64,000 nt of DNA from Pedobacter nyackensis (GCF_900176505.1 NZ_FWYB01000013.1:1-64000); one strand, 5' to 3'. Numbered from the stretch's first letter, positions 25,930-35,012 are shown. Notes: generated from the letters alone by a model not told the origin. Translations and numbers: made by a program.

Positions 25930-26103
25930 TCAAGAATTCTCACTTCTCATACGTTTACGTTGCTCCTCTTCCGCCTGTTTTACTTCGTCTTTTTCCGAAA
26001 GCGGCTCATCAGTCTTAAGTTCTTTCTTATTAGGAGGGGGTACACTACCCGCTTTAGCTAGTGCTTTATCAGTATCATGGCCAGGTTTTTCTTGCTTTTT
26101 CAT
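25930..26103 (-). CDS. Small charged protein, 57 aa
   Basis: A short open frame starting ATG 26103: MKKQEKPGHDTDKALAKAG, then PPPNKKELKTDEPLSEKDE and a K/E-rich helix. Hydrophilic, with no membrane part. It is read in the same direction as the copper-binding-type protein and lies 23 bp beyond that gene's stop. Coding potential is supported by the ordered charge pattern, but no homologue is recognised. Confidence 0.55.
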   Translation of the reverse strand: MKKQEKPGHDTDKALAKAGSVPPPNKKELKTDEPLSEKDEVKQAEEEQRKRMRSENS

Positions 26104-26126
26104 AAATCATTTGTTTAATTGGCGCA

Positions 26127-26456
26127 TTAAGCAGCCATTTTTCTACACTCCTCTGCACAATGCAGGCAAGCCTCTGCACATTCCTCACAATGCTCAGTAT
26201 TGTGTTTACCACATTCAGTTCCGCATGCATCGCAGATTTTCGCACAAATCCTGCATAGCTCTTTGGCTTCAGAACTTCCCAAACTCATAAGTTGAGCAGC
26301 AGCATAACACATCGAGGCACATTGCATATCCAGTTCAATACAACTTGCCATCATTTTGACATCTTCTTCTTTAGTGCAGGAACTTGCACAGTGGTTACAA
26401 ATTGCTGCGCATTGCAGACATGCATCAATGCATGATTTCCATTCGTGGTATCCCAT
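26127..26456 (-). CDS. Four-helix-bundle copper-binding (Csp-like) protein
   Basis: 109 aa with 18 cysteines spaced CxxC/CxxxC along helices: SCIDACLQCAAICNHC, CIELDMQCASMC, LCRICAKICDAC, HCEECAEACLHC. This is the Csp/DUF326 pattern, in which a four-helix bundle stores copper(I) via thiolates. There is no signal peptide, so it is the cytosolic (Csp3-like) type. Likely role is copper storage or detoxification. No copper pump or metallochaperone is adjacent. Confidence 0.92.
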   Translation of the reverse strand: MGYHEWKSCIDACLQCAAICNHCASSCTKEEDVKMMASCIELDMQCASMCYAAAQLMSLGSSEAKELCRICAKICDACGTECGKHNTEHCEECAEACLHCAEECRKMAA

Positions 26457-26654
26457 ATTTTTTTGTGTTTAGTAATTTAAAAACAAAGGTTATTCCTTAA
26501 TTGATTTGAATTCTTGATAAAATGACATATCTGTCCAGCTAAAAATTGAACCATTTTGGCATTTAATTGTTTTTATCCCAAGCGTACAAGGTTAAAAGCA
26601 TTGCTCACAATGTTTATGACGGTTTTTAGATGGAATGCATTAGGACTATTTAAT

Positions 26655-26876
26655 ATGGAAAATGAATTAGAAAATTATAACATCGACCAGTCTTTGATTA
26701 TTTCAAGGATAATACGAATTGAAGCGATGCTCGAAACTTCTATCAGTATGCAGGCTCAAATATTAGCTAATTTGGAAGGTAAAGAGAAAAAAGTAATTCA
26801 AGATAATGCATCAAATTTAACAAAGGAAACCACACTCGTAATTATGGATTTTCTGAAGAATTATCCTTACAAATAA
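26655..26876 (+). CDS. Small hypothetical protein, 73 aa
   Basis: Starts at ATG 26655 (MENELENYNIDQSLI). Helical, hydrophilic, with SRIIRIEAMLETSISMQAQIL, likely a coiled-coil or small dimer. No recognised family. Its stop (26874-26876) abuts the stop of the next minus-strand gene at 26877, so the two converge without a gap. Confidence 0.6.
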   Translation: MENELENYNIDQSLIISRIIRIEAMLETSISMQAQILANLEGKEKKVIQDNASNLTKETTLVIMDFLKNYPYK

Positions 26877-27035
26877 CTAAACACCCTCATTGTCATGTTT
26901 TTCGGGATCAATTTCCGACTTCTTGATCTCCTCTTCCATATTTTTCTGATTTTTCCTGTTGTTACTGAACAGGAAAAAGATCAGCAATATCAATAGCACA
27001 ACAATCACGCCCTCAACTATGTTGTTAGTTTCCAT
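26877..27035 (-). CDS. Small single-pass membrane protein, 52 aa
   Basis: Frame starting ATG 27035: METNNIVEGVIVVLLILLIF, then FLFSNNRKNQKNMEEEIKKS. One N-terminal transmembrane helix and a charged tail. Its promoter would lie in the gap towards the SatD operator array, divergent from satD. No family is recognised. Confidence 0.6.
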   Translation of the reverse strand: METNNIVEGVIVVLLILLIFFLFSNNRKNQKNMEEEIKKSEIDPEKHDNEGV

Positions 27036-27150
27036 AGATGCCTGCTTTAATTAAATAGTATTTTAAAAACAAGGTTAATCCTGAATTGATTGGAATTATT
27101 AATAAAATGACATACCTCTCATATAGAAGGAAAGCCCTATTCAGTATGAT

Positions 27151-27228
27151 TATAGAACCAAACCTCTATAATTATTAATTATAGAATATAACATCTATAA
27201 TTTGCATATATAGAACAAACACTCTATA
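27151..27228 (+). promoter_or_regulatory. Three palindromic operators at a 29-bp period
   Basis: Three copies of TATAGAA-N7-TCTATA lie at 27151-27170, 27180-27199 and 27209-27228: the middle halves differ, the arms do not. The spacing between starts is exactly 29 bp, close to three helix turns, so all sites face the same side of the DNA. The third copy overlaps the -7 box. This is a classic layout for a cooperative repressor or activator acting on the SatD/DUF3307 operon at 27253. The binding protein is unknown; the SatD C-terminal helix-turn-helix is the obvious candidate. Confidence 0.8.
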
Positions 27229-27232
27229 CTTG
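27201..27232 (+). promoter_or_regulatory. Promoter of the satD operon
   Basis: TTTG at 27201-27204 (-33) with a 20-bp spacer to TATACTTG at 27225-27232 (-7, one mismatch to TAnnTTTG). It lies 21 bp before the satD start, and the third operator sits between and over these boxes, so bound protein would block or steer RNA polymerase. Confidence 0.65.
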
Positions 27233-27252
27233 TAGAGGATTAGGCAAACGTT

Positions 27253-27879
27253 ATGAAAACACTAGCTGTAATAACAGGAGATATTATAAACTTCACAAAA
27301 CTACCCGCTGAGCGTAGAAAAGCACTTATTGAAGACACAGAATACCTATTGAAGAACTGGATTAGCAAAAAAGCGAATGCAGAGATCTTCAGAGGCGACA
27401 GCTACCAGGTATTGTTTGAAGATGCATTATCTGCCATAACCAAAAGTATTCAGCTAGTTTGCTGGTTCAAAAAACATTCTGACGAAGAGAATAGTATTTA
27501 TCTAAGTACAAGAATTTCCATAGGGATAGGCGAAGTCTCCTACCATGGTAAGAACGTATTAAATTCTGACGGAGAAGCCTTTCACCTTTCGGGAAGAAAT
27601 TTCGATGCTATGAAAGAGGATCAATATCTTTCTATCCACACTAAGGATCCACAAAAGAATGCGACCATTGAAATAATACTTAACTTCGTTAATAAATATT
27701 TAGGGAACTGGAACAAAGGACAAGCAGAAGTAATATTCTGGCAGCTTGAAGGTAAAAACCAACAAGAAATAGCCAAAATGCTATCCATTTCCCAGCCCTC
27801 AGTAAATAGCAGATTGAAAACAGCAGGCTGGAAAGAACTTGAACCGACCATAGCACACATTGCATCCCTAGTACAATAG
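27253..27879 (+). CDS. SatD-family protein with C-terminal HTH
   Basis: 208 aa. The N-terminal part (about 1-150) belongs to the SatD family: MKTLAVITGDIINFTKLP, FRGDSYQVLFEDA, STRISIGIGEVSYHG and GEAFHLSGRNFD. A C-terminal sigma-70 region-4-like helix-turn-helix (QAEVIFWQLEGKNQQEIAKM, then SQPSVNSRLKTAGW) probably binds DNA. SatD genes in streptococci belong to an acid-tolerance signal-recognition locus, though the biochemistry is undefined; here the partner is a DUF3307 membrane protein 5 bp downstream. Likely autoregulated by the tandem operators. Confidence 0.85.
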   Translation: MKTLAVITGDIINFTKLPAERRKALIEDTEYLLKNWISKKANAEIFRGDSYQVLFEDALSAITKSIQLVCWFKKHSDEENSIYLSTRISIGIGEVSYHGKNVLNSDGEAFHLSGRNFDAMKEDQYLSIHTKDPQKNATIEIILNFVNKYLGNWNKGQAEVIFWQLEGKNQQEIAKMLSISQPSVNSRLKTAGWKELEPTIAHIASLVQ

Positions 27880-27883
27880 ACCA

Positions 27884-28717
27884 ATGGAAATTAACCTACT
27901 ACTGAGATTAGTTATCGCACACCTACTGACTGACTTTGTACTGCAACCCAAAAGCTGGGTAACAGACCGTGAAAAAAAACAAGGTAAATCAACCAAACTT
28001 TACCTGCATGTTATTGTAACTACTATTGTTGCCTATCTGTTTTCCGGTATGTACGATAATTGGATTATTCCTTTGGTCATCCTTAGCTCGCACCTTTTAA
28101 TTGACTACATAAAATCAAAAGCAGATAAGGATAAATTTAGTTACTTCATCGCCGACCAGATTGCACACCTGTTTGTCATAGTCATGCTGTGGCTTTGTAT
28201 TGAAAACAATTGGGGGGCCATCCAGCCATTTACCCAGCAAATCACCAATAGCTCTAAATTCTGGATCATTGCTACAGGTTACATATTTATCAGCTGGCCA
28301 TTAGGGATCATTATCGGTAAAGCGACCCAGAAATGGCGTGACCAGATTACAAGAGAAAAAGTAAAGGCAGCAGAAGATCAACGGATTCAGCAAGAAATTA
28401 TAGAGACGAGTAACGAAGAAGAACATATACCGGTAACGCCAGCAATACTAAAGCGTACCGAAGAACAGGAACTCGGCCTGGCTAGTGCTGGTAAATGGAT
28501 TGGTATATGCGAAAGAGTATTAATTCTCACTTTCGTACTCATGTCTCAATATACCGCAATCGGGTTCCTTATGACTGCAAAATCAATCCTAAGGTTCAGT
28601 GAAAAAGAAAACAATACACAACTCAAAACAGAATATGTACTTGTAGGAACATTGGTGAGTTTTGCTTCATCAGCAATGATCGGTGTACTGATACAAATAG
28701 CTTTGACTTTCCATTAA
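27884..28717 (+). CDS. DUF3307 membrane protein
   Basis: 277 aa. The DUF3307 signature is seen in the first 130 residues (LLLRLVIAHLLTDFVLQPKSWV, SSHLLIDYIKSKADKDKFSYFIADQIAHL). Conserved histidines and aspartates in HLLTDF and HLLIDY resemble a metal-dependent membrane hydrolase, but activity is undocumented. Several membrane helices follow, with a hydrophilic central loop (residues 150-200) before two more helices near the C-terminus. It is the partner of SatD: same operon, 4-bp gap. The stop lies inside a strong terminator stem. Confidence 0.88.
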   Translation: MEINLLLRLVIAHLLTDFVLQPKSWVTDREKKQGKSTKLYLHVIVTTIVAYLFSGMYDNWIIPLVILSSHLLIDYIKSKADKDKFSYFIADQIAHLFVIVMLWLCIENNWGAIQPFTQQITNSSKFWIIATGYIFISWPLGIIIGKATQKWRDQITREKVKAAEDQRIQQEIIETSNEEEHIPVTPAILKRTEEQELGLASAGKWIGICERVLILTFVLMSQYTAIGFLMTAKSILRFSEKENNTQLKTEYVLVGTLVSFASSAMIGVLIQIALTFH

Positions 28718-28760
28718 AAAAAGTGGCATCAGTAGGATGCCACTTTTTTTAATGGAAAGT
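28706..28760. terminator. 25-bp perfect inverted repeat, terminator of the satD operon
   Basis: Left arm 28706-28730 and right arm 28736-28760 are perfect reverse complements around a 5-nt loop (ACTTTCCATTAAAAAAAGTG begins the left arm). The left arm includes the last codons and stop of the DUF3307 gene. The arm has A and T runs on both sides, so it works in both directions; the converging TlpA gene ends 8 bp beyond. Confidence 0.88.
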
Positions 28761-28767
28761 ATTTCAG

Positions 28768-29943
28768 TTATAGCTGATTGCCAAAAATCTCTGCCAGCTT
28801 TTTATCCATTGCTGCATCATCTTCACCCCCGCCACCATAACGGCCTACAATTACACCAGTTTTGTCAATCAGGATTTTTGTAGGTAAGGTATGGATGCCA
28901 TAGCGAAAGTTCAAAAATTCAGATTTCTCAATTTCACTGGCGTTCCTGTTGTAGCCGCTCAGAATATGTTTCCAGATGCCAATTTTATCCTGCTCAACTG
29001 CCTTTTTCCATGCCCCAACTGCACTGTCATCACTTGCCACCCCAATAATCTCAAAACCCTTGTCTTTATATTTATTGTATACTGCAATCAAATGCGGATT
29101 CCCTTTGCGGCAAGGCACACACCAGCTTGCCCAAAAGTCAATCATGACGTACTTTTTTCCTTTGAAATCTAAAAGTCGTATTTCTTCTCCATTGATATCC
29201 TTTGCAGTAAAAGTTGCAGCTATACTTCCAGGAGAGCCATTTTCCAGCTTTTCAATTTCTTTAGCAATATTTTTTCCATAACTGCTTTGTTTAATTCGTG
29301 GTGTCCAGCTGTTATAGATTATCTTTGCCTGGACAGCATTTAGTCCTCCTATTTTAAAACGCATCATATAAGCAGTTACATAAGAGTCAGGATGTGACAC
29401 AAAAAACGCATAATCTATTTTATCCATCCTGGCATTGAATGGTTCAAACTGCTCCCTGATCTCGGCAGCTTTCTCATGATTTTTTTCCTTTCTGTAAGCC
29501 TCCAGAACAGGCTCCATTTCTTTTCTTATCGGAGCTTTGAGCTTATCCAGGGCCTTTTGTTCTTCCTGGCTCACAGAGCCTTTCATGGCAGCATTTTTGA
29601 AATCTCCTGCCCTAACACTAACAGTCATCAGCGCAGGCTCCAGGAATACGTTAGTGAAGTTAGGATCATCCATGCTCTGGCTTGTCATTTTCCCATACAG
29701 GTTGGCCACAGTGGGTTCGGCAATATGACCTTTAAATTGAAAAGTGCCCCCGATAATTCTGGCGCTGTCAAGCACAATGTTCCCCGAAGGGCCATTGTAC
29801 CGCAGATACATAAATTCATAATCCTGGTTTGTTATTTTCCCTGAAAGGGTAAAAGTATCTTTTTGTTGTCCGTAACCGGCAAGGCAGCCGAACATAAGTA
29901 AACCTAAAATCAGGCTTTTTATAGTGATATAATTAGTTTTCAT
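28768..29943 (-). CDS. TlpA-family thiol-disulfide oxidoreductase (DUF4369)
   Basis: 391 aa. Signal peptide MKTNYITIKSLILGLLMFG, then an N-terminal DUF4369 beta-domain (FTLSGKITNQDYEFMYLRYN), a helical linker, and a thioredoxin domain with the active site WASWCVPCR near residue 275. Periplasmic. TlpA-type proteins help mature cytochromes or keep exported substrates reduced. It is the last gene of a sigma/FecR/SusC/SusD/TlpA set and starts 3 bp after the SusD stop, so it is co-transcribed with the receptor pair. Confidence 0.92.
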   Translation of the reverse strand: MKTNYITIKSLILGLLMFGCLAGYGQQKDTFTLSGKITNQDYEFMYLRYNGPSGNIVLDSARIIGGTFQFKGHIAEPTVANLYGKMTSQSMDDPNFTNVFLEPALMTVSVRAGDFKNAAMKGSVSQEEQKALDKLKAPIRKEMEPVLEAYRKEKNHEKAAEIREQFEPFNARMDKIDYAFFVSHPDSYVTAYMMRFKIGGLNAVQAKIIYNSWTPRIKQSSYGKNIAKEIEKLENGSPGSIAATFTAKDINGEEIRLLDFKGKKYVMIDFWASWCVPCRKGNPHLIAVYNKYKDKGFEIIGVASDDSAVGAWKKAVEQDKIGIWKHILSGYNRNASEIEKSEFLNFRYGIHTLPTKILIDKTGVIVGRYGGGGEDDAAMDKKLAEIFGNQL

Positions 29944-29945
29944 AC

Positions 29946-31394
29946 TTAAGGATTTTGTTCTAAAGAATTGGTTACACCATTAACCTCATTCAATGGCAGA
30001 AAATAAACTACACGCAAATCGGTTGGCTGCACGGTAATGTTGGAACCCGGTACGCCTGCTTTACCATAGTTTCTGATCATAGGGAGGTTATTCCTGAGCA
30101 GGTCGTCTCTTCGCTGTCCGCCTTCAAAGGCAAGCTCCAGTCGGCGCTCGTCTAAAACAACCTGTAAAATACTGCTCCGGCCACGTAAGCTACCCAAGGC
30201 ATATAAGTCCGTGCCTGTAAGTCCTGCCCGTCTGCGGATGGTATTTACATCATCAAGCGCCTGTTGCCCGTTTCCTAGTTTTGCATTCGCTTCGGCCCTG
30301 TTCAGATACATTTCTGCCAGACGATAAATGGCTGGCGAACTCACTTTTTCAGTGGTATTGACAGCAGGATTCTGAACAAATTTGGTAGTAAAATTCCAGG
30401 TTTCACCACTGGTTGTTTTTAATGCTTTATAAAAGTTTTTCCTCAGATCTCCAGTACCCTCGTTCAGCAAGTCCCATAAAGGCTTTGAAACTGCGGCAAA
30501 CTTCTCAACCGTATAACTCTGGTTATAATAGAAAAAACCACTACCTGTCCCATCAAGGTTTTTGATGCAAAATATAGTCTCCTTGTCTACACTATGATTA
30601 GTCGAAAAATAGGTTTTGTATGCATCACCTTGGCTAAGCGAAAATTTACCTGTCATAGCAATCACCTTATCTGCATATTCTATTGCTTTTGCATTATTTC
30701 CCATATTCAGGTATAGCGACGAGAGCATAGCCTGTGCAGCGTATTTGGTAGCAAAAGCATTACTGTTATCGATAGTCATAAGCGATTCTGCCTTTAGTAA
30801 ATCAGCGATCATAAAATCGTAAACCTCCTTTACTGTCTGACGTTTTGCCGGGCGCTCCAAAGTTGGAATTGGTTTCTCAATAATGACTACACCCGGATGA
30901 CTTCCATTACCCTGAACATAGGGTCTTCCAAAAACCTTCACTAAGGATTGATAAGCAAATGCTCTTAAAAACAAGTTTTCTCCTTTCAATTGCAACAAAG
31001 CCGGGCTTGCATCATCAGCGATAGAAACAATTACATTGTTAACACCTCTTATTAATTTGTAAGCATTAGCATATACATCACTCGAATTACTCATGGTCGG
31101 AAAGTGATTATAGGAATAGGCACCAAACTGCCTGGTTCCACCAGGATCAAATACTGATGTAGCCTCAACGTTGTCTACCGGCGATTCCGTCAGGTGAAAA
31201 TACGCTGTCATGTAATTAATGTAATTGAGCAGACTATAATTGCCGCTGGTGGCCAGGCGAAGATTGCCCTCACCGGTAAGCGCTTTATCAACGTCCAGAC
31301 TTGTTTCAGGTTTTAAGTCCAGCTTTTTAGAACATGCCGCTAAAAACAATAATGTTAAAAGGAGCAAACTATATTTTTGATGTTTTAATCTCAT
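29946..31394 (-). CDS. SusD/RagB-family substrate-binding lipoprotein
   Basis: 482 aa. Signal MRLKHQKYSLLLLTLLFLAAC with C21 as the lipidated residue; the mature part KKLDLKPETSLD and the TPR-like helices (LRLATSGNYSLLNYINYM, AEMYLNRAEANAKLG, LDEVNTIRRRAGLTG-type segment, DERRLELAFEGGQR) are typical SusD. It sits on the outer membrane as the lid of the SusC pore at 31425-34790. The ligand is unknown; no glycan-cutting enzyme lies in the same operon. Confidence 0.93.
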   Translation of the reverse strand: MRLKHQKYSLLLLTLLFLAACSKKLDLKPETSLDVDKALTGEGNLRLATSGNYSLLNYINYMTAYFHLTESPVDNVEATSVFDPGGTRQFGAYSYNHFPTMSNSSDVYANAYKLIRGVNNVIVSIADDASPALLQLKGENLFLRAFAYQSLVKVFGRPYVQGNGSHPGVVIIEKPIPTLERPAKRQTVKEVYDFMIADLLKAESLMTIDNSNAFATKYAAQAMLSSLYLNMGNNAKAIEYADKVIAMTGKFSLSQGDAYKTYFSTNHSVDKETIFCIKNLDGTGSGFFYYNQSYTVEKFAAVSKPLWDLLNEGTGDLRKNFYKALKTTSGETWNFTTKFVQNPAVNTTEKVSSPAIYRLAEMYLNRAEANAKLGNGQQALDDVNTIRRRAGLTGTDLYALGSLRGRSSILQVVLDERRLELAFEGGQRRDDLLRNNLPMIRNYGKAGVPGSNITVQPTDLRVVYFLPLNEVNGVTNSLEQNP

Positions 31395-31424
31395 GATTGA
31401 AAATGTTTTAAATGAATTGCCAAC

Positions 31425-34400
31425 TTATAAGTTCATACTCAGACCAAGGGTGATTTTTCTATTGATCGGATACTTGGAAGGACTTTCAGCAGTACTGCCC
31501 CCCATTTCCGGATCAAAACCTGTGTACTTGGTTATGGTAAATACATTATCTGCTGAGATATAAAATCTGGCATTCTGAATTTTCACTTTATCTGTCCATT
31601 TTGAAGGCAGGTTATAATCAAGCCTAACATTGCGGACCCTTAAAAAACTTGCATTTTCTATAAATCGTGTGGTTGTATAACCTCTGGCATCCGCATAACC
31701 GATTATAGTAGCCGCCGGTGCAAAAGCCTGGTCGCCTTTTTGCTTCCATCGTGTCTGCCCATCAGGAAGGACAACATTATTCCTGGTTTTTGAAGCACCA
31801 TCCGCTTCAAATGGAATATTGAACAAACTATTCCGCAATTGGTTATCTATCTTTAAACCAGATACGAAGTTTACCAAAACACTTAAAGTAATTCCTTTAT
31901 AACTTACAGAATTACTTAATCCACCCGAAAAATCAGGTTGTTGTGAATCCAGGATCTGTAAAGTCGCTTCCTTAATGTTTAAAGTTGTGCTTTTATTGCC
32001 ATTGGCATCCATCTTTTCATAGGATGGTTTTCCCGTGTCGGGGTCTGCTCCCTTATAAACTATCCCATAAATGGTACCCAGCGCGTAACCAGGAGCAGTT
32101 ACAAACCCGCCTGTAGTAGGTAAAACAACTGGTACATCGGTTAAGTAAAGCACCTTGTTCCGATTAAAAGCGACATTAATGCCTGTAGACCATTTCAATG
32201 CACCATTAAAGTTCAGGGAATTGACATCTACTTCAATACCCTTATTTGAAATCTTACCTATATTTTTAACTACCCCACCAACTCCACTTGTAATCGGTGC
32301 CTGAACAGTTCTCAGAATATTGGTATTCACTTTATCATAAAGATCTACAACGAGGTTTAACCTGTTCCATAGCCCAAGGTTAAGCCCTAGGTTTGTCATA
32401 CGTTGCACCTCCCAGTGCAAATCGGGGTTGTCGTCATTAGGCCCTGGGATTATACCCGACTTTCCATCGTACAGCGAGGTTCCATCTACGTAATTATATA
32501 TACCATAAATCGAATAAGGCCCTACGGGATCAGCATTACCGGTTGTACCATGACTCAATCTTAAACGCAGGTTGGTTAAGGTTTTGTTATTTTTTAAGAA
32601 TACTTCATTACTTGCTGTCCAGGATGCACCAACAGAATAAAAATTGCCATACCTGTTATTTGCTCCGAATTTCGACGAACCATCTCTTCTAAACGAACCG
32701 GAAATAAAATATTTGTTATCGTAACTATAATTTGCTTCAGACAGGTAAGATAAAAAGGCAACCTCCGCAATGCTTTCCGAAATGCTCTGAAAAGTACCGG
32801 ACGCCAGTGACGGCACTCCAGAAGTGATATTGGTTGTGCTACCTCCTGTACTTTCAGAACGGACGTTATTAAATTCAAAGCCTGCAAGGCCTTTAAATTC
32901 ATGCAAACCAAACTGCTTTTTAAAAGAAACGAGGTTTGAGGTGATATAATTAATACCTTGGTTAATGGTTCGGGAATAGGATCCGCCCGGTCTGCCGGAA
33001 GCAAGATCATTCGGATCAATATAGAAACCATTCTTAAGGTTTGATAGTGTGATCCTGTTAGCCGTTGAAAAATTGAGCCATGAGTTAAAACTATAAGTGG
33101 CTTTAGCATCCAGTCCTGCAATATATAATTTGTCATATCTATAGTTTAACCCTTCCTGGGTACTATATAGAGGATTAAAAGCACCTTTACTAAACCAGGT
33201 TGCATCGTTGGTACCACCTAAGCGGTAGCTGCCATCGGCATTACGAGGATAATCCCATGGCAAAATGGTATACAAAGCTGTTCTATAATTACTAAGTCCT
33301 GAATTTATGGTAGGAGAAAAAGTTCCGTTAAAGCCGGTATTAATAGTTAATCTGGAGGTGGGTTTATATTCAGTGTTGATCCTTAAACTATACTTTTCAT
33401 ATTTATCGGTAACGGCTACCGGTAATTCCTTATGATAGGTACCACCTGCATAATAGCTAAATTTCTCAGAAGCGCCCATCAGCGATAAATTATAGCGCTG
33501 AATCTGACCGGTCCTGTAACCTTCACGCATCCAGTCGGTATCATGTGATAATGCGTCTTGTCTATTAGGCATCACAGTAGCTAAATATGCCTGTAACTCT
33601 GCTTCTGTTTTACCAGGATTCTGATTTCTGTAATCATTGCTGTATGCCTGATTCATTAGATCGTATCGTTCCTCACTGTTCATCAATTTGTATTTCCCGA
33701 ATACAGGGTTTTCCCAACTATAATTTGATTCGAAATTTAGCTGAGGTTTTGTATTAGGTAATATTGAAGCGCCTTTAGTTGTGATTACTAAAACACCGTT
33801 GGCAGCTCTTGAACCGTATAAAGATGTTGAAGCTGCATCTTTCAACAAGGTTACTGATTCTACATCATTTGGACTTACATTACCAATATTCCCAGCATCC
33901 TGGATCAGACCGTCAATAACAATCAGTGGTTGCGTAGATGAACTTCCGCCTAATGATCCAACGCCTCTTACACTAATATTTGCTGTTGACGCAGGATCGC
34001 CTCCGGGGTTACTCACAATCATACCAGCAATTTTCCCTTGTAAATTTTGGATGATGGAAGCTGAGGTTACGTTCCTTAGTTCTTCACCTTTGAGAGTAAC
34101 CAATGCACCGGTTAGTTCACTGATCTTCTTTTTACCATAACCTGTAACTACAAACTGCTCCAGCTGACTGATGTCTTCCTGTAAGGTGACATTCAATTGC
34201 TGACGACCTTTAACAGCAAACTCTTGTGTCTTAAAGCCTATCATACTGAACATAAGCACATCCGATTCCTCTACACGAATACTGTACCTTCCTTCACTGT
34301 CCGATATCACCCCCACTTTTTTGCCCTTGATAGCGATATTTACCCCAGCGACTGGCTGGTTTTTGGCATCAGTTATTCTTCCACTGAGCACAATAGCCGA

Positions 34401-34790
34401 TACAATCATTGGTTTAAGCTGAGAAACCGAAGTGTTCTCTTTTATAAGAATAGTTTTCTGCTCTATTTTATAGGTTAAGGGCTGATTTCTAAGGCAAAAC
34501 TCCATTACCTCCTGAAGGTTAGCATTATTGAAATCTACATTCAGTTTTTTAGCATCATTTACTTTCTGATTAGAATACAACACCTGGAATCCCGTCTGTT
34601 TCTCAATTTCCTGAAAAACCTGTTCGAGTGAAACATTCTTTTTAGAATAAGTAAGCCTTTGAGCAAAACCAGCGGCGCTGACCTGCATAAGACTGGCGAT
34701 AAAAATAATTATGACTAGCTTCATAATTAACAATAATTTGTTAGGCTGCCACTGTCGCAACATGCCTAGGTTAAAAGCATTTATTTTCAT
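31425..34790 (-). CDS. SusC/RagA-family TonB-dependent receptor with STN domain
   Basis: 1121 aa from ATG 34790 (MKINAFNLGML). Order: signal peptide region (LLLIMKLVIIIFIASLMQVS), a secretin/TonB short N-terminal domain (STN; VSLEQVFQEIEKQTGFQVLY), a carboxypeptidase-like CarboxypepD_reg domain (VSGRITDAKNQPVAGVNI-type), a plug domain (GYGKKKISELTGALV), then a beta-barrel. The STN domain is used to signal substrate presence to FecR/ECF sigma, which lie directly upstream. It forms the pore of a SusCD transporter. The barrel ends in a terminal aromatic-type strand (ITLGLSMNL). Confidence 0.94.
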   Translation of the reverse strand: MKINAFNLGMLRQWQPNKLLLIMKLVIIIFIASLMQVSAAGFAQRLTYSKKNVSLEQVFQEIEKQTGFQVLYSNQKVNDAKKLNVDFNNANLQEVMEFCLRNQPLTYKIEQKTILIKENTSVSQLKPMIVSAIVLSGRITDAKNQPVAGVNIAIKGKKVGVISDSEGRYSIRVEESDVLMFSMIGFKTQEFAVKGRQQLNVTLQEDISQLEQFVVTGYGKKKISELTGALVTLKGEELRNVTSASIIQNLQGKIAGMIVSNPGGDPASTANISVRGVGSLGGSSSTQPLIVIDGLIQDAGNIGNVSPNDVESVTLLKDAASTSLYGSRAANGVLVITTKGASILPNTKPQLNFESNYSWENPVFGKYKLMNSEERYDLMNQAYSNDYRNQNPGKTEAELQAYLATVMPNRQDALSHDTDWMREGYRTGQIQRYNLSLMGASEKFSYYAGGTYHKELPVAVTDKYEKYSLRINTEYKPTSRLTINTGFNGTFSPTINSGLSNYRTALYTILPWDYPRNADGSYRLGGTNDATWFSKGAFNPLYSTQEGLNYRYDKLYIAGLDAKATYSFNSWLNFSTANRITLSNLKNGFYIDPNDLASGRPGGSYSRTINQGINYITSNLVSFKKQFGLHEFKGLAGFEFNNVRSESTGGSTTNITSGVPSLASGTFQSISESIAEVAFLSYLSEANYSYDNKYFISGSFRRDGSSKFGANNRYGNFYSVGASWTASNEVFLKNNKTLTNLRLRLSHGTTGNADPVGPYSIYGIYNYVDGTSLYDGKSGIIPGPNDDNPDLHWEVQRMTNLGLNLGLWNRLNLVVDLYDKVNTNILRTVQAPITSGVGGVVKNIGKISNKGIEVDVNSLNFNGALKWSTGINVAFNRNKVLYLTDVPVVLPTTGGFVTAPGYALGTIYGIVYKGADPDTGKPSYEKMDANGNKSTTLNIKEATLQILDSQQPDFSGGLSNSVSYKGITLSVLVNFVSGLKIDNQLRNSLFNIPFEADGASKTRNNVVLPDGQTRWKQKGDQAFAPAATIIGYADARGYTTTRFIENASFLRVRNVRLDYNLPSKWTDKVKIQNARFYISADNVFTITKYTGFDPEMGGSTAESPSKYPINRKITLGLSMNL

Positions 34791-35012
34791 ACTTTCGTTT
34801 TGGTTAGGGTTAATACGTTTTAAGACTCTTCGCAAAATTGTTTTTAGGGGTTAACTCAGCCATTGGCCATGCGAGTGCTAGTAACACTTTCATGGCTTTT
34901 TTACTTAAAAACCCGTTGATATTAACTTCTCTTTCGTAGCGCTTTATTCATCTTCGTTTTGTTAGTTGATTATTGATCTGATTAATTAAATGGGCTGGTC
35001 AGGCCCTTTATT

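Noticed and set aside
27151..27228. Short CRISPR-like array
   Set aside because: Three units with 29-bp period look like a tiny CRISPR, but the 20-bp repeats are palindromic, the spacers are only 9 bp, and the array overlaps a promoter. No cas genes exist in the window.
32594..33136. 180-aa open frame in the SusC gene
   Set aside because: It is in another frame of the same strand inside a well-supported SusC. No family resemblance and unlikely composition (hydrophobic and basic mix).
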